The notes beneath the pieces were generated by a model, which saw nothing but the letters and a program-made list of their open reading frames with translations, was not told the DNA's origin and ran no database searches. From Torulaspora globosa (Eukaryota > Ascomycota > Saccharomycetes > Saccharomycetales > Saccharomycetaceae), in the NCBI RefSeq assembly GCF_014133895.1, contig NC_050731.1, positions 806,001 through 870,000 on the forward strand: a stretch of 64,000 nucleotides of DNA. Reading direction: 5' to 3'. How positions within the stretch are numbered: position 1 is the first letter of the stretch; every line of letters starts with the position of its first letter. Shown in pieces: positions 38,921 through 49,409 of this stretch. The position numbers and the translations under genes were made by a program.

Positions 38921-41314
38921 ATGACTGGAAATATCAATACAGTAATAGCAGACATAGCTAGTCCTATTGGATCTATCTCGGAGACTGCTACCGACGCTGC
39001 CGGCAGAAATTTCTTGAAGAATTATATGGAACATGTGGCTCCATCCGAATGGCTTTCTTTGAATGCGGCTACTATTATGTTGTCGATTTTGGCTCCGTTG
39101 ATGCTGACTTTGGCATGCAATGAAACTGCTAGGTCAATTGTACTGTTCTGCTGGGCCTGTTTCATCAAGCCATTCCATGCCAAATCGTCTCACAGTGCTG
39201 ATAATCAGCAAAAGAATTTGGAGCTTTTCTACAAGACACAGGCCAAGATCTATGATAAAACCCGCGAAGTTTTGCTTCAGGGCCGATTTGAAGCCCTGCA
39301 ACTAGCATATTCCCATCTGCCAAAGAACAAGAAGGGCTTGATATGGATCGATATTGGTGGAGGTACTGGTTTGAACATCGAAAAGATGTCACAAATTTGC
39401 TCTTTGAAGGATACCTTCCAAGCTATTTACTTGGTCGATCTGTCACCATCACTATGTGAAGTTGCACGCGAAAGGGCAGACCGCTTGAAATGGACTAATG
39501 TGCATATTATGTGTGCTGACGCTTGCGATTTCGAGATTCCTCAACATGAGTGCGCTGACTTGATCACTTTTTCTTACTCTTTATCCATGATGCCTCCTTA
39601 CTACGCCGTGATCGACCATGCTTATGAGCTATTGAATGAAAATTACGGTATTGTCTGTTCGGTCGATTTCGGCGTCCAATCTTCTGCTCATGTCACAGGA
39701 AGGGTCAACAATATCGGTGGCCTGATGAATTACCACATTCCATGGTTTTACAGAACCTTCTGGAGAATTTGGTTTGAGTGTGACAAGGTGTTTTTAGACC
39801 CTTCTCGGAGAGAATACTTGGAATATAGATTTGGAACACTGAAATCTATCAACATGCGTAATAAAACATTGGGTAACATTCCCTATTATATTTGGCTGGG
39901 GGTTAATAAGGATGAAGATCATATGTTGAGCCACAGGTTTAAAGTGCTAGCGGCAAGGTCACCTTACTTGGCACCGGTCGAACAGGGAACGCCTTTGAAA
40001 GGCAGTCAATGCCCTACTAGTAAAGAGTTAGAAGTAGCTGCTTCCAACACGAAAAAAGGATTGCCATTTCCATCATTGTTCTATCAGAGAGAGATCTGGA
40101 GGGCCTATTACGACGAGTTAAGCCCACATTATGACCAGTTTAAGAACCAGTATATCTATGCGTTCACCTGGGAAGACCCACGAGAGGACGCAAAGATTTT
40201 GAACCTGACTGCTGATGATACTGTCTTGGCGATCACTAGCGCATGCGACAATATCTTGGCTTATGCAGCTCTGCCAAACCCACCAAAAAGAATTCACGGC
40301 GTGGACTTGAATCCATTCCAGGGCCATTTGGCTGAGTTGAAGTTGGCTGCCTCCCGCTGTCTCACTTATGAAGAAATATGGTCACTGTTTGGAGAAGGTA
40401 GAATCGCCAATTTCAAAAAGCTGCTACTCTGCAAGCTGGCACCGCATCTGTCATCCAACGCTTTCCAATACTGGATGAGCGAGGGAGCCAGAGCTTTCGA
40501 CATCAGCGGCCACGGCTTTTACGACACAGGATCGACCAGATGGGCCCTAAGACTAGCCAGATATATCTTCAAAACCATGGGATTGAGCGGCAAAGTGACC
40601 GAGCTCTGCAAAGCAAGAACCATTCGCGAGCAACAGCTAATTTGGAACAAATACATCAGACCGGCTCTATTCAACCCGATTGTAGGAAAGCTGCTGGTCG
40701 GCAACCCAATCTTTCTATGGAAGGCACTCGGCGTTCCCACGAATCAAGCCGAAATGATGGGTAGCTCAACACTACAATATATCATCGATACCATGGATCC
40801 TTTGATTAGCAGGTCTCTGATCTCAACAGATAACTATTTCTACTACTTGACATTGAACGGCAGGTACTCCAAAGACAATTGCCCAGTCTATTTAAAGGAA
40901 AAGGTTCATGAAATATTCGCTAGCGAGTCCAATTCACCTCTGGACAGAATCAGACTCCACACAGACACCTTGAACAATGTGTTGAGCAGATTAGCTCAAA
41001 AGTCTCTCACTGTTGCCGTCATCATGGACCACATGGACTGGTTTGATCCCAACGGCAACGATGCCAACCATGAAATCACGGCCCTGTACAACGCTTTGCA
41101 GTTTGGCGGCAGGGTTTTATTAAGATCCGCTGCTACTCACCCTTGGTACATTAAATCCTTCGAGGACATGGGATTCGTCTGCGAACCTGCTGCAATCAGG
41201 CGCTCCGGGGAGAGTATCGATAGGGTGAACATGTATGCTTCGACGTGGATCTGTACTAAAACCATTGAGCTGGATGCCAGGCGCAGAATGAGCTCATTGG
41301 ACTTGACTCATTAG
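38921..41314 (+). CDS. BTA1: betaine lipid (DGTS) synthase, BtaB-BtaA fusion
   Basis: Predicted bifunctional enzyme that makes diacylglyceryl-trimethylhomoserine, a phosphorus-free lipid replacing phosphatidylcholine. The 797-residue protein starts at ATG 38921 (an upstream GTG frame is ignored). Residues 1-340 hold a membrane segment (about 48-66) and a SAM methyltransferase with motif I IDIGGGTG (143-150), the BtaB-like part for N-trimethylation. Residues about 375-797 resemble BtaA, the SAM:diacylglycerol 3-amino-3-carboxypropyl transferase, with YIYAFTWEDPREDA and VLAITSACDNILAYA. Such fusions are known from fungi and algae, where phosphate starvation induces them. S. cerevisiae has no homologue. 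Three CACGTG sites and a TATA box upstream support phosphate control. No frame breaks were seen. Confidence 0.9.
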   Translation: MTGNINTVIADIASPIGSISETATDAAGRNFLKNYMEHVAPSEWLSLNAATIMLSILAPLMLTLACNETARSIVLFCWACFIKPFHAKSSHSADNQQKNLELFYKTQAKIYDKTREVLLQGRFEALQLAYSHLPKNKKGLIWIDIGGGTGLNIEKMSQICSLKDTFQAIYLVDLSPSLCEVARERADRLKWTNVHIMCADACDFEIPQHECADLITFSYSLSMMPPYYAVIDHAYELLNENYGIVCSVDFGVQSSAHVTGRVNNIGGLMNYHIPWFYRTFWRIWFECDKVFLDPSRREYLEYRFGTLKSINMRNKTLGNIPYYIWLGVNKDEDHMLSHRFKVLAARSPYLAPVEQGTPLKGSQCPTSKELEVAASNTKKGLPFPSLFYQREIWRAYYDELSPHYDQFKNQYIYAFTWEDPREDAKILNLTADDTVLAITSACDNILAYAALPNPPKRIHGVDLNPFQGHLAELKLAASRCLTYEEIWSLFGEGRIANFKKLLLCKLAPHLSSNAFQYWMSEGARAFDISGHGFYDTGSTRWALRLARYIFKTMGLSGKVTELCKARTIREQQLIWNKYIRPALFNPIVGKLLVGNPIFLWKALGVPTNQAEMMGSSTLQYIIDTMDPLISRSLISTDNYFYYLTLNGRYSKDNCPVYLKEKVHEIFASESNSPLDRIRLHTDTLNNVLSRLAQKSLTVAVIMDHMDWFDPNGNDANHEITALYNALQFGGRVLLRSAATHPWYIKSFEDMGFVCEPAAIRRSGESIDRVNMYASTWICTKTIELDARRRMSSLDLTH

Positions 41315-41428
41315 ATAGTCCTTTATAATTTACTAGTGTATCTGAATATTCTCAAAAGTGTCAATAAAAGTGACAAAAAGCGATGAGCTGTGAATCATTG
41401 CAAATCAAAACGACTTAAGATCTCCTTG

Positions 41429-42649
41429 ATGGGCGTTGAAGTGTATTTTGCCAATGGAGTTCGCAATCTTAGACCATACTACCATGGAAGAGCATCTTTC
41501 GCCAAAGGAAGGTGGTTTAAACGTACTTTACTAGAGGTGCTGCTAAATGAATTTAATGCAGAGTCAAAAGAGGAATACGTCGAGGGAATACGAGGTGGAA
41601 AATACAGAATTATTCGAGAAGGGAGAGCTCTTGATCCTGAGGAGGTTCTCATCTCACCGATCCGGAATAGCGATGTAATCGAGACGAATTCGCATAAGCA
41701 TGAACCACCAGTCAAGCAATGGTGTGATGCTGAGGTGGATATACCTGGAGAGAAAGTTGCCGGTATAGACATAGTCTATGAGGATGAGAGTTTACTCGTC
41801 CTTGACAAGCCTAATGGTATACCTATACATCCGACAGGAATGTTTTATCAAAATACGCTGACGGAGATACTCAAGAGTCGAGGCAAAGAGGCAAGACCCT
41901 GCTATCGGTTAGATAAGGTCACATCAGGTCTTTTGATAATGGGTAAGACTAAAGCCATAGCTAATGAGATACAAGCCAAGATAAGATCTCGGGACATGAA
42001 TAAGATTTATCTAGCCAGGGTTAGCGGCAAATTCCCCGGATATAACCGCTTGACAAACGAAGCTTGTGGGCAGCTTCCAAGGCCGTTCGAAAACCAGGAG
42101 TTGAACACCGTGGTAGAATCTGCCACATACACGATTGAACTGAAAAAATCGTTTCCCGCGGGTCTCTCTGTACCGAAACAGGCCATCACCAGTTTCTGCC
42201 CTCTCAGGTATTTTGCGAATCTTGACCAAACTCTGGTCGCTTGCAAGCCTCTGACTGGAAGAACGCACCAGATTAGGATACATCTAGCACGATTAGGCTT
42301 TCCTATTGTGAACGATCCTTTCTACAACCTTGCTAACACCAAGTACCCACTTCGGTCGAAATTTATTCTCGACATTGAAGATTGGGAGAACAGCTCTCTA
42401 ACAATCGAAGACCTGCGCAAGCATTTCAATCGCTTCGATCAGGAGTGCGATGAGGTTCAAGCGAAACAAAGAAGCACGCAGGCACATTTAATATGTAAGG
42501 AATGTGGGTCCATTGAAGCAGAGACACCACCTCTCAAAGAACTGGAATTATGGTTACACGCATGGAAGTATTCGGACTCGCAGAAAACCATCGCTTTTGA
42601 GACAAAAGCGCCTTCATGGACCGAGGAGGATTGTGGAATAGTTTTGTAA
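41429..42649 (+). CDS. PUS6: tRNA pseudouridine synthase 6
   Basis: RluA-family enzyme that forms pseudouridine at position 31 of cytosolic and mitochondrial tRNAs. The ATG at 41429 gives 406 residues (404 in S. cerevisiae) starting MGVEVYFANGVRNLRPYY. The catalytic motif RLDKVTSG (about 159-166) contains the nucleophilic Asp, preceded by YEDESLLVLDKPNGIPIHPTG. The binding motif LTGRTHQIRIHLARLGFPI is intact. In-frame codons upstream begin with GTG and are ignored. A short upstream frame (ATG 41383, 11 codons, stop 41416-41418) lies just ahead and could dampen translation if in the leader. The stop faces that of BBC1 across 80 bases. Confidence 0.95.
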   Translation: MGVEVYFANGVRNLRPYYHGRASFAKGRWFKRTLLEVLLNEFNAESKEEYVEGIRGGKYRIIREGRALDPEEVLISPIRNSDVIETNSHKHEPPVKQWCDAEVDIPGEKVAGIDIVYEDESLLVLDKPNGIPIHPTGMFYQNTLTEILKSRGKEARPCYRLDKVTSGLLIMGKTKAIANEIQAKIRSRDMNKIYLARVSGKFPGYNRLTNEACGQLPRPFENQELNTVVESATYTIELKKSFPAGLSVPKQAITSFCPLRYFANLDQTLVACKPLTGRTHQIRIHLARLGFPIVNDPFYNLANTKYPLRSKFILDIEDWENSSLTIEDLRKHFNRFDQECDEVQAKQRSTQAHLICKECGSIEAETPPLKELELWLHAWKYSDSQKTIAFETKAPSWTEEDCGIVL

Positions 42650-42729
42650 CAACATAGAATTTCACTACATATTGTGGCTTAACGGAGTACTACCGAAGGC
42701 ATCTCGCCGTGCTAAGCTGAAAATCGTCC

Positions 42730-45700
42730 TCACCATCCGACGTAATCCCTTCCGATGACCCTGAATATCTTTAATTTACCGGCCTTCATATGTTCTAGCC
42801 TGTAACCAGTTTGAGTTATCTTTCCATCCTTCTGCTCAATGACACGTAGCTTATTCTTACTATGGTCATACTCAGTAACAACAGCGGTATGAGGGACGGC
42901 TTCCATGCCAACTTTTACGACTTCCTTAGGACCGAGTTTCCTATGGGTTTCAAACTTACCTTTCCTTATAACAAGAATATCTCCAGCCCTAATGCTTCTT
43001 AATGCTTCTAAGTTAAGGGTCTGACCAGCCTTATAACTGAGTAATACAACTCCATACGTTCGGGACTCGATTGGCATTACGATCTCGTTAGACAGCTGCG
43101 ATAAAATGGAATTAACAAAATCCGGATTTTGAGATTGAATCAGCTCTGATGCCCTCTGGATGATGTAACTACCATATTTCTCAGAGGACGTACTCAGTAA
43201 TTCAGGGTTGTTCTTGAGAGCGACAAATCTCTGGGTCGACTGAACGGTCGCTTGCGGATTATCTATGTCAAAGGTGAGGCTCAGATGAAGTTGGGAATAG
43301 TCTTCAAATAAGAAATAAAAATCCCTTACCATGATACTTTGAGAAAGTCTCTTCTTGATTAAGTGATCATCAACTTCCATCAGATAGTTAGATTTAGGGC
43401 TGAAGAGCTTGCTAGGAGCCGTTTTGTGAAGCCACCACAGGTCAGTGGGATCAAATTCTACTGAACTTTCGTGCGCAGCTTCTAGCCCGTCACCTGTAGT
43501 GGTTCTTCTTTGCAATGAGGTGATAGGAGCGGGAGGTGGATTGGCAACCGGGGGTTGTCCCTCGGGTGGCATTGGCTCATGTCTTAGATAGTTTGGTCTC
43601 TCACTTTTGGCCACAGCAGGAGGTGCCAGTGGAATTGGTACAGGTGGTGCTCTACTGGGATGTGGATGCGATTGTATAGCTGCGCGTTCGACAGCAGGGA
43701 TTGAAGGGACTGCGGGTGGTGGCGGTGGAGGACCGCTCAAAGTGGACCCCAGTTCAGAGCCAACAGAACGCGCAGGAGCAGGAGCAGGCGGTGGCGGTGG
43801 CGGTGGCGGTGGAGCCCGCTTACCCTTATCGGGCTGCGGTTGTGAAAGCGAGGAAACAGCAGGGACATCTTTGTTAGCTGCAAAGCCTTGTTCTCCTTTC
43901 CCTTCAAATGAATTCCGGCGTAGATGAGGCGGATGCGGGGTCTTGATCTCCAGATCCGAGGGCAAAGGTGGCACTGCAGAGATTGGTGGTTTCGTCGAAG
44001 GCTTAATCTTGGACATATCAACACCAGGAACCGGGGGTGCAGGGGGCACTAGTTCTGATGGATCGAGAGGAATTTCTGCAGACTCGGGAACTTCAGGTGC
44101 CAGTTCCTCGCCAATAGGAACACTCGGAGGTATATTATCTAATGGCAGATCAATTGCCGGAGCCATAGAATTTAGAACCGCTTTCTCCTCATCTTTCAAT
44201 TTGGAAATGTTTGGAGTTGGTACAATAAGGGGTTCGAAGGCTGACGATGCCTGCCCTATATTATCAGTAGATGCACAGCGACTGTCATCAGACGATTGAT
44301 ATCCTTCAGTGGACCCAGACGGTGGTAAATCTCCAACGATACCTTCGCCTTGCTCAATAGCTTCTCCATCATGCGTAGGGGCTGTCAGGTCTTCTCCGAA
44401 ATAAGCGCCTTCTTCTCCTGCTTCTTCCTCATCGGCATCGAAGCCGGGGGTGTTGAGTGCAGATGGATCAAGCGTTGCGAGTGTCTGTCCGCCTGTCGTC
44501 GAAACTTTTGGCACAACTGTAGTGTCTTTAGGACTTTCGTCGGGAGATTCATCAGAGCTCTCCGATTTTCTTCTGGATTTCTTGATCAAGAAAGGGACTG
44601 CATTAGGGTCAGCGAAGGGCATTACAGGAACAGCCTGTGGTATCATACTCTCAATTTGTGGTTCCGGCTTAGCATGCATTTTTGTGGCCGTGGATCCGGT
44701 GGATCCGCCTGCAGGCATTCCGAAAGGGTTGAACGAAGCTGGTCCACCAAACCTACCGGCACCTGCGAGCTTTGCCATCCTCTCCCTGAGCGCGGCACGG
44801 CGTGTTTCTTCGCTGTCCTCTTCTTCCCCTGATGCTTCATTCTCTTGTTCCTCGTCATTGTGCTGGACAGGCTGCTCCTCGCGCCCAGGCTGCTCATCTA
44901 ATGGTGCACTATCCTTGTTGTCAGCCGGCACAAGAAAGCCCTCTGGGATATGCTGATGTTCAAGGCCAGCCGGATCAGAGTTGATTACTGTTGCTTTTTC
45001 CTTTCCTCGAGGTTCATCATTAGCTTCTTTAACTCGCTCCTCGTCCTGATATTTGTCGTCTTCCTCTGCATGCACCTCCTCGCTTCGTTTGAGCTCAAGC
45101 TCACGTTCACGCTCTGCCTGTAGCCTTTGCTGCTCTTGAAGAAGTGCTATTCTTTCCTTCAGGCTAACCTTTGGGAGGCCTGTTGCAGCACTGCCTGAGT
45201 CTCCGAGATCACCCTCAGCTGTCGTCCTGTTGACTGGCTCTGGAACTTCTGGCTTCCTCACTGCCACCTGAGGCTTTTCCGCCTCCTGTGCAATCGGAGG
45301 TGGCACATAAAATTGCGGTGGGTTAGCCACCACTGTCTTCTTTACCGGCATCGCTTCAGAGTCAAAGAACTCGCTAGCCCTTGGCATGGGGGCTACTTCA
45401 TCCTGATCGAAGATGGATTTTCTCTTACCGACGGTGGGTGATTCCATAGACTCAGCATCCACGAACTCTTCCTCATCATGAGTGTCATCCTTAGTTTTTG
45501 TCTCCGTCAGACCCACAGCTTTACGTCCAGTTGAGCTGTCCTTACTGCTCTTCACTGCCACAAAGCTCTTGGGAAAGATACCCTCCAAAACATTCCCTCC
45601 AGCATCTACATATTCCCCAAAATACCACTCATCATCCTCCACAGACGTGACCGTTATTAACTGATCTTTATCGAAGTTTAAATCATCCTCATGCTCAGAC

Positions 45701-45750
45701 TTGAAAGGGTAATGAGCAATTACTTGAAACGGGGTTTCTGGTTCACTCAT
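42730..45750 (-). CDS. BBC1: actin-patch SH3 protein Bbc1
   Basis: Endocytic actin-patch adaptor that binds type-I myosins and Las17 and restrains Arp2/3 activation. The 1006-residue protein (1157 in S. cerevisiae) begins [20 protein letters not shown], an SH3 domain over residues about 7-68. A long acidic, coiled, low-complexity middle contains [20 protein letters not shown] and [19 protein letters not shown]. Proline-rich stretches follow (about 570-770), then a conserved C-terminal domain from [17 protein letters not shown] to GRDYVGW. The poly-proline block is coded by a GGT/GGC repeat. Position beside PEX35, with PET130 further left in the same orientation, fits YJL020C. Confidence 0.95.
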   Translation of the reverse strand: MSEPETPFQVIAHYPFKSEHEDDLNFDKDQLITVTSVEDDEWYFGEYVDAGGNVLEGIFPKSFVAVKSSKDSSTGRKAVGLTETKTKDDTHDEEEFVDAESMESPTVGKRKSIFDQDEVAPMPRASEFFDSEAMPVKKTVVANPPQFYVPPPIAQEAEKPQVAVRKPEVPEPVNRTTAEGDLGDSGSAATGLPKVSLKERIALLQEQQRLQAERERELELKRSEEVHAEEDDKYQDEERVKEANDEPRGKEKATVINSDPAGLEHQHIPEGFLVPADNKDSAPLDEQPGREEQPVQHNDEEQENEASGEEEDSEETRRAALRERMAKLAGAGRFGGPASFNPFGMPAGGSTGSTATKMHAKPEPQIESMIPQAVPVMPFADPNAVPFLIKKSRRKSESSDESPDESPKDTTVVPKVSTTGGQTLATLDPSALNTPGFDADEEEAGEEGAYFGEDLTAPTHDGEAIEQGEGIVGDLPPSGSTEGYQSSDDSRCASTDNIGQASSAFEPLIVPTPNISKLKDEEKAVLNSMAPAIDLPLDNIPPSVPIGEELAPEVPESAEIPLDPSELVPPAPPVPGVDMSKIKPSTKPPISAVPPLPSDLEIKTPHPPHLRRNSFEGKGEQGFAANKDVPAVSSLSQPQPDKGKRAPPPPPPPPPAPAPARSVGSELGSTLSGPPPPPPAVPSIPAVERAAIQSHPHPSRAPPVPIPLAPPAVAKSERPNYLRHEPMPPEGQPPVANPPPAPITSLQRRTTTGDGLEAAHESSVEFDPTDLWWLHKTAPSKLFSPKSNYLMEVDDHLIKKRLSQSIMVRDFYFLFEDYSQLHLSLTFDIDNPQATVQSTQRFVALKNNPELLSTSSEKYGSYIIQRASELIQSQNPDFVNSILSQLSNEIVMPIESRTYGVVLLSYKAGQTLNLEALRSIRAGDILVIRKGKFETHRKLGPKEVVKVGMEAVPHTAVVTEYDHSKNKLRVIEQKDGKITQTGYRLEHMKAGKLKIFRVIGRDYVGW
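43787..43812. repeat. trinucleotide-type tract coding poly-proline in BBC1
   Basis: Tandem GGC/GGT units (minus strand CCG/CCA/CCC) coding eight or more prolines. Likely length-variable between strains. Confidence 0.7.
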
Positions 45751-45984
45751 CTCAGGCTAGAAATCGATGCCCTTCTTCAAGGTCCAGGCGGCCAACTTGG
45801 GCAGATAGTAGATGTATAGTGAAGTTTTAATGTAAGTAATGCCCCTTTTTGTTCGCGTATACAAACGAGTCCTTACAGTGAAACGCCAGAGTTCGAACCT
45901 TAGATCAGCTCGAATTGCAATTGTTAGGCTTTTATTGGAGTGGTTGAATGCTAGAACTTTGATATCTGCGTGGTGGTCAATCAG

Positions 45985-47067
45985 ATGGGGGCTTTAGCGA
46001 GAGTTGTATCGTTTTGTGTTGCCAAAGACGTGAACGGGCGACCGGCACTGGCTAGACTGCTTCTTACAAGACTCATATCGCTTTATGGAGTGTCAACTGT
46101 GTTATTTCTGATCAAGCTACGAAAGCTGACATCCTCCAGCCGATGGACGGCGGAACTATGGAAATATCTCCGAAATTCGAGCGGTCTGGCCATGGCGCTG
46201 ACACTTGTGCCGGTTATTCGAGCGCTAGCCGGAGTGGAAAACATCGTGTTACCATGGTCTGCAGCTGTCGGAGGTGCGCTTGCTACGGTGACGGGCTTAC
46301 CGAGTTGGCTGAGCTCGTATGTCGCCGTGGAGTCCATCTCAGACGCCGTATTGTCCACAAGAACCGTAAAGAAAGTTCTATCGAACATGGGAACGTCAAG
46401 CCTAGTTATTGGGCGGCAAGCATTGCTGTGTCTGTTGATACCCTTTTTTTACAGCCGAGCAGACAAGCAATCGTCTGCGGCGGCAAGATTCCTGTTTAAA
46501 AAACGGTCATTGGGACGTGATTTCGTACTTTTTTATTGCATATGGAACTTTCTGTCGGTCTACAACTCTCTGAAGAGCTTTTTGAGAGATTCAAGGCGTG
46601 AAAAGGTTTACAGATCTCAGCAATACTCGTCGGGCCAGGTTGACGAATGGCCAATGATTTCGAGCAATTTAAAGCCGCTTATGGATAAGCTGGTCGAAAT
46701 CCATGAGATAACGTTACAAGATACTTATTCTTCATTCGAAAAGATAATGAATTCACCGATGATCAAAAATTTCATGCCTTGCTTTAAATGGGCTCTCTGG
46801 AGACAGTTGTGTGTGCGAACAATGACCCATACGCCGCCAACGCGGCATAATCATGCTGCTGGAGCGAGTCTCATGAAGTCAATCACTCTGATGCTTGGCT
46901 TTTTCGTCCTCGATGGGAGCGATAACAAGATGAACGTCAGACCGGGAGTGCTGCGCTATCTTATCAGGTGTACTTTAAGTACCTATCTGGGAATCACAAG
47001 CCTAAAAACACAGCAGCTGATTGCTTTTCTGGGCTCCCATTTGGCATTACAGAATATTGCACAGTAA
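45985..47067 (+). CDS. PEX35: peroxisomal membrane protein Pex35
   Basis: Regulator of peroxisome number that interacts with Arf1 in S. cerevisiae. The ATG at 45985 gives 360 residues (376 there); preceding in-frame codons include no ATG. The sequence is rich in hydrophobic stretches in its first half (LALTLVPVIRALAG, LLCLLIPFFYS) and has a conserved FMPCFKWALWRQLC and GVLRYLIRCTLSTYLG near the end. Sequence conservation in this family is weak, so the call leans partly on its place between PUS6/BBC1 and CLC1, matching YGR168C in order and relative orientation. Confidence 0.8.
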   Translation: MGALARVVSFCVAKDVNGRPALARLLLTRLISLYGVSTVLFLIKLRKLTSSSRWTAELWKYLRNSSGLAMALTLVPVIRALAGVENIVLPWSAAVGGALATVTGLPSWLSSYVAVESISDAVLSTRTVKKVLSNMGTSSLVIGRQALLCLLIPFFYSRADKQSSAAARFLFKKRSLGRDFVLFYCIWNFLSVYNSLKSFLRDSRREKVYRSQQYSSGQVDEWPMISSNLKPLMDKLVEIHEITLQDTYSSFEKIMNSPMIKNFMPCFKWALWRQLCVRTMTHTPPTRHNHAAGASLMKSITLMLGFFVLDGSDNKMNVRPGVLRYLIRCTLSTYLGITSLKTQQLIAFLGSHLALQNIAQ

Positions 47068-47138
47068 CTGAACTACTCGAAATGAAACCGTTTTTCATAT
47101 ATGTATATGATTTCTATGAAGCTTGGTGACCTGATGGC

Positions 47139-47657
47139 TCAGGCACCGGGTGCGTGAGGGTTTCCCTTGAGTCTCTGCAAGATTTCCTTGAACTTCGATC
47201 TGTCTCTGTTTCCGAGAATATCGGCATCGTCCTCGTTGATTAGCTGCAGTGCCCTGTCCCACGTTGTAGTATTTTCCTGCGAAAAGAACTCTTGCTTCTT
47301 CCTCAGAAACTCCTCCGCTTCACGCTTTACTTCTTCCTGCTGTTGCGCTTTCTTTCTGTTATAGTTCTCATAGAAGTCGTCAATGTGCTTCACCGCTGCC
47401 TCTTGCAGCTTTTTTTTGGCTTCCTGATCGGCCTTGTCCCTCGAGGCAATATCGGCTTCGCGCTTTTCTCTCCAGTTCCGTATAGCATCCCCATTGCTAC
47501 TCTCAGTACTAGGTGCGGAAAAGTCATTCAATTCATTTTCGGTGGATTCCTCATGTGGTTCCCGCTGCATTGTGTCTTCTTCACCAACTCCCAAAAGATC
47601 TGGCTCCGAAACGCCAGTGGCACTGGCAGGTATGTTTTCAACCTCGAAATCCGACAT
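47139..47657 (-). CDS. CLC1: clathrin light chain, short N-terminus
   Basis: Regulatory light chain of clathrin triskelia at the Golgi and plasma membrane. The second half is clear: EAAVKHIDDFYENYNRKKAQ, TTWDRALQLINEDDADI and DRSKFKEILQRLKGNPHAPG, nearly as in S. cerevisiae. The protein is only 172 residues against 233. The N-terminal part lacks the acidic segment with a FLKREAEILG-like core, which in other light chains binds Sla2/Hip1R. A TAA stands directly before the ATG in frame, so the frame itself cannot start earlier, and I saw no donor site giving an upstream exon. Position between PEX35 and TRS65 matches YGR167W. Confidence 0.9.
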   Translation of the reverse strand: MSDFEVENIPASATGVSEPDLLGVGEEDTMQREPHEESTENELNDFSAPSTESSNGDAIRNWREKREADIASRDKADQEAKKKLQEAAVKHIDDFYENYNRKKAQQQEEVKREAEEFLRKKQEFFSQENTTTWDRALQLINEDDADILGNRDRSKFKEILQRLKGNPHAPGA

Positions 47658-47808
47658 TTATGCACTCAATTGACCCTATCGGAAACGCTCAATGGTCTGT
47701 TCGAGTGACCTCTAGAAGTGATCAAAGTTGTCCAATCCTAGACCCCTTTACTCTTAGCCATTCAACGTGAAAAATCAAGCCCTCGTTAAGAATGACATCG
47801 AACGATCG

Positions 47809-49260
47809 CTATTTGACCAGAACTGAAGCACCTTGACCAATATCAATCACCTCGTTGGTCTTTAAATCGACCATCTTGAGCCCTGCCAGTGTCGGATAGT
47901 AGCCTGACATGACACCGACGAAGCTGAGATCCGCAAGGTACGTTTCGTTGGGTTCGACAGTCGGTATCTTGCAGTCGTTCGACAATAAGATTACGCCCTC
48001 GGAGATCTTCCGATAGCGCTTGTAGATCTGAAACTGCTTTTGCAACGCCAGAGGGGAAGAGGATTGGCCAGGAATAGGGGGCTTGCTGTTGTAGTAGACT
48101 ACCATATCCAGGGATGAGTTTGAGGTGTTCGAGATCTGTAGTTTCAAAGTGAAGTTTTGGCCCTTGGTAGTGACAATCTTGTTGGAAAGAAACTTGAACT
48201 TGACGTTGTTCAGTTTGTTGTTGACTAACGAAGTCGTTGAACCTAGCATCGGTGTGCGCGGCATTGTTCCGTACAGTTTTGGCGTGGAAATAGCTGAGGA
48301 AGCCTGAGATATGGCATTGCTAATCATGGGCTTCTTGAGAGTCACTTCTGTCTCCCAGGTCGTGGTTACGGGAAGCCTTTGTTTGAGCTCTGCCAACACT
48401 AAGGCGTAACGTATGGTAATTCGGACTCGGTGCGGCCGACTGTTTGAGACGTTTCCGGCAACCAAAGGAAGCTCATAACCCAGGCTCCAGCCATCGTACG
48501 GAGCGCACTCGAAGGGTACTTGCAACGTACAAACGGGATTTAGGGCAATATGATTGTCCTTCTCGACCAGTTCAAATCTCACATCCTCAAACTCCAGCAG
48601 GAAAGGCGCCTTATCGCCACTATTCGGCAGAAACTTCTCACTGAGCTGGATCGATGCTTTAGACGTTTGGAAATCAAGAGACGACAATATCGAATGAGCC
48701 GGCTTCAACAATGAGTTTCTCAGCCTCATATTCAGAAGCGAATATATGGGATAGATAAGCTCAAAGCTCTTCAAACTCTCATTGCTCTGTAATTCTTCGT
48801 CTTTCAATGCCAGTTGCTGTGTCTCGCCTATTAATTGTTCCTCCCATGAAACGGGCTCAAAACTTGGCAAAAAATCCTCGTATTCTTGCTTGGGCCTGCC
48901 GTTTGGAGTTGTTGCGTGCTGAGCCGAGTCCGCAGTTTCTTGGTACTCTACCAACAGCTTGATCTCGTTGCTGTATCCATTGTTCATAACCACGCTTGAT
49001 CTGAAGAAGCTGCGGGAACTTTTGCTGTCCTTCAACTGCCATATCGAGCCTCGACAGTTGAAGGTGTCCGCCATTGAGGATTCATAAACTTTTGCATCAT
49101 TGATCCACACGGTAAACGTCTTCAACTTGTTCTTAGAGTAAAGAACAATCTTCAAATCTTCATCAAAAATGATAAAGTCCCTGAGCTTATGTGATCTCTC
49201 AAGCGACGCCAAATCTTCATTGTCAATCGAATTGTCTAATGGGATATAACAATCCATCAT
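47809..49260 (-). CDS. TRS65: TRAPP II complex subunit Trs65
   Basis: Subunit specific to TRAPPII, the exchange factor for Rab Ypt31/32 at the late Golgi. The 483-residue protein (560 in S. cerevisiae) ends in a conserved immunoglobulin-like part with GQNFTLKLQISNTSNSSLDM, YRKISEGVILLSNDCKIPTV and FVGVMSGYYPTLAGLKMVDL. The N-terminal half is poorly conserved. Two adjacent Met codons open the frame at 49260. It lies between CLC1 and MRPS35 on the same strand, as YGR165-167. Confidence 0.9.
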   Translation of the reverse strand: MMDCYIPLDNSIDNEDLASLERSHKLRDFIIFDEDLKIVLYSKNKLKTFTVWINDAKVYESSMADTFNCRGSIWQLKDSKSSRSFFRSSVVMNNGYSNEIKLLVEYQETADSAQHATTPNGRPKQEYEDFLPSFEPVSWEEQLIGETQQLALKDEELQSNESLKSFELIYPIYSLLNMRLRNSLLKPAHSILSSLDFQTSKASIQLSEKFLPNSGDKAPFLLEFEDVRFELVEKDNHIALNPVCTLQVPFECAPYDGWSLGYELPLVAGNVSNSRPHRVRITIRYALVLAELKQRLPVTTTWETEVTLKKPMISNAISQASSAISTPKLYGTMPRTPMLGSTTSLVNNKLNNVKFKFLSNKIVTTKGQNFTLKLQISNTSNSSLDMVVYYNSKPPIPGQSSSPLALQKQFQIYKRYRKISEGVILLSNDCKIPTVEPNETYLADLSFVGVMSGYYPTLAGLKMVDLKTNEVIDIGQGASVLVK

Positions 49261-49409
49261 CCACCGCCAGATCTATCTCATTTACCAGCCTAATTGAACC
49301 TTAACAGCCCTCGGCTCGGTCATTTGAAAAATGAGTCGTTACTTAAATTCTTGTATTAAAAGCATACAGCTTCGTATATATACAGGCAAACGTGGAATTA
49401 TGCTTCGAA

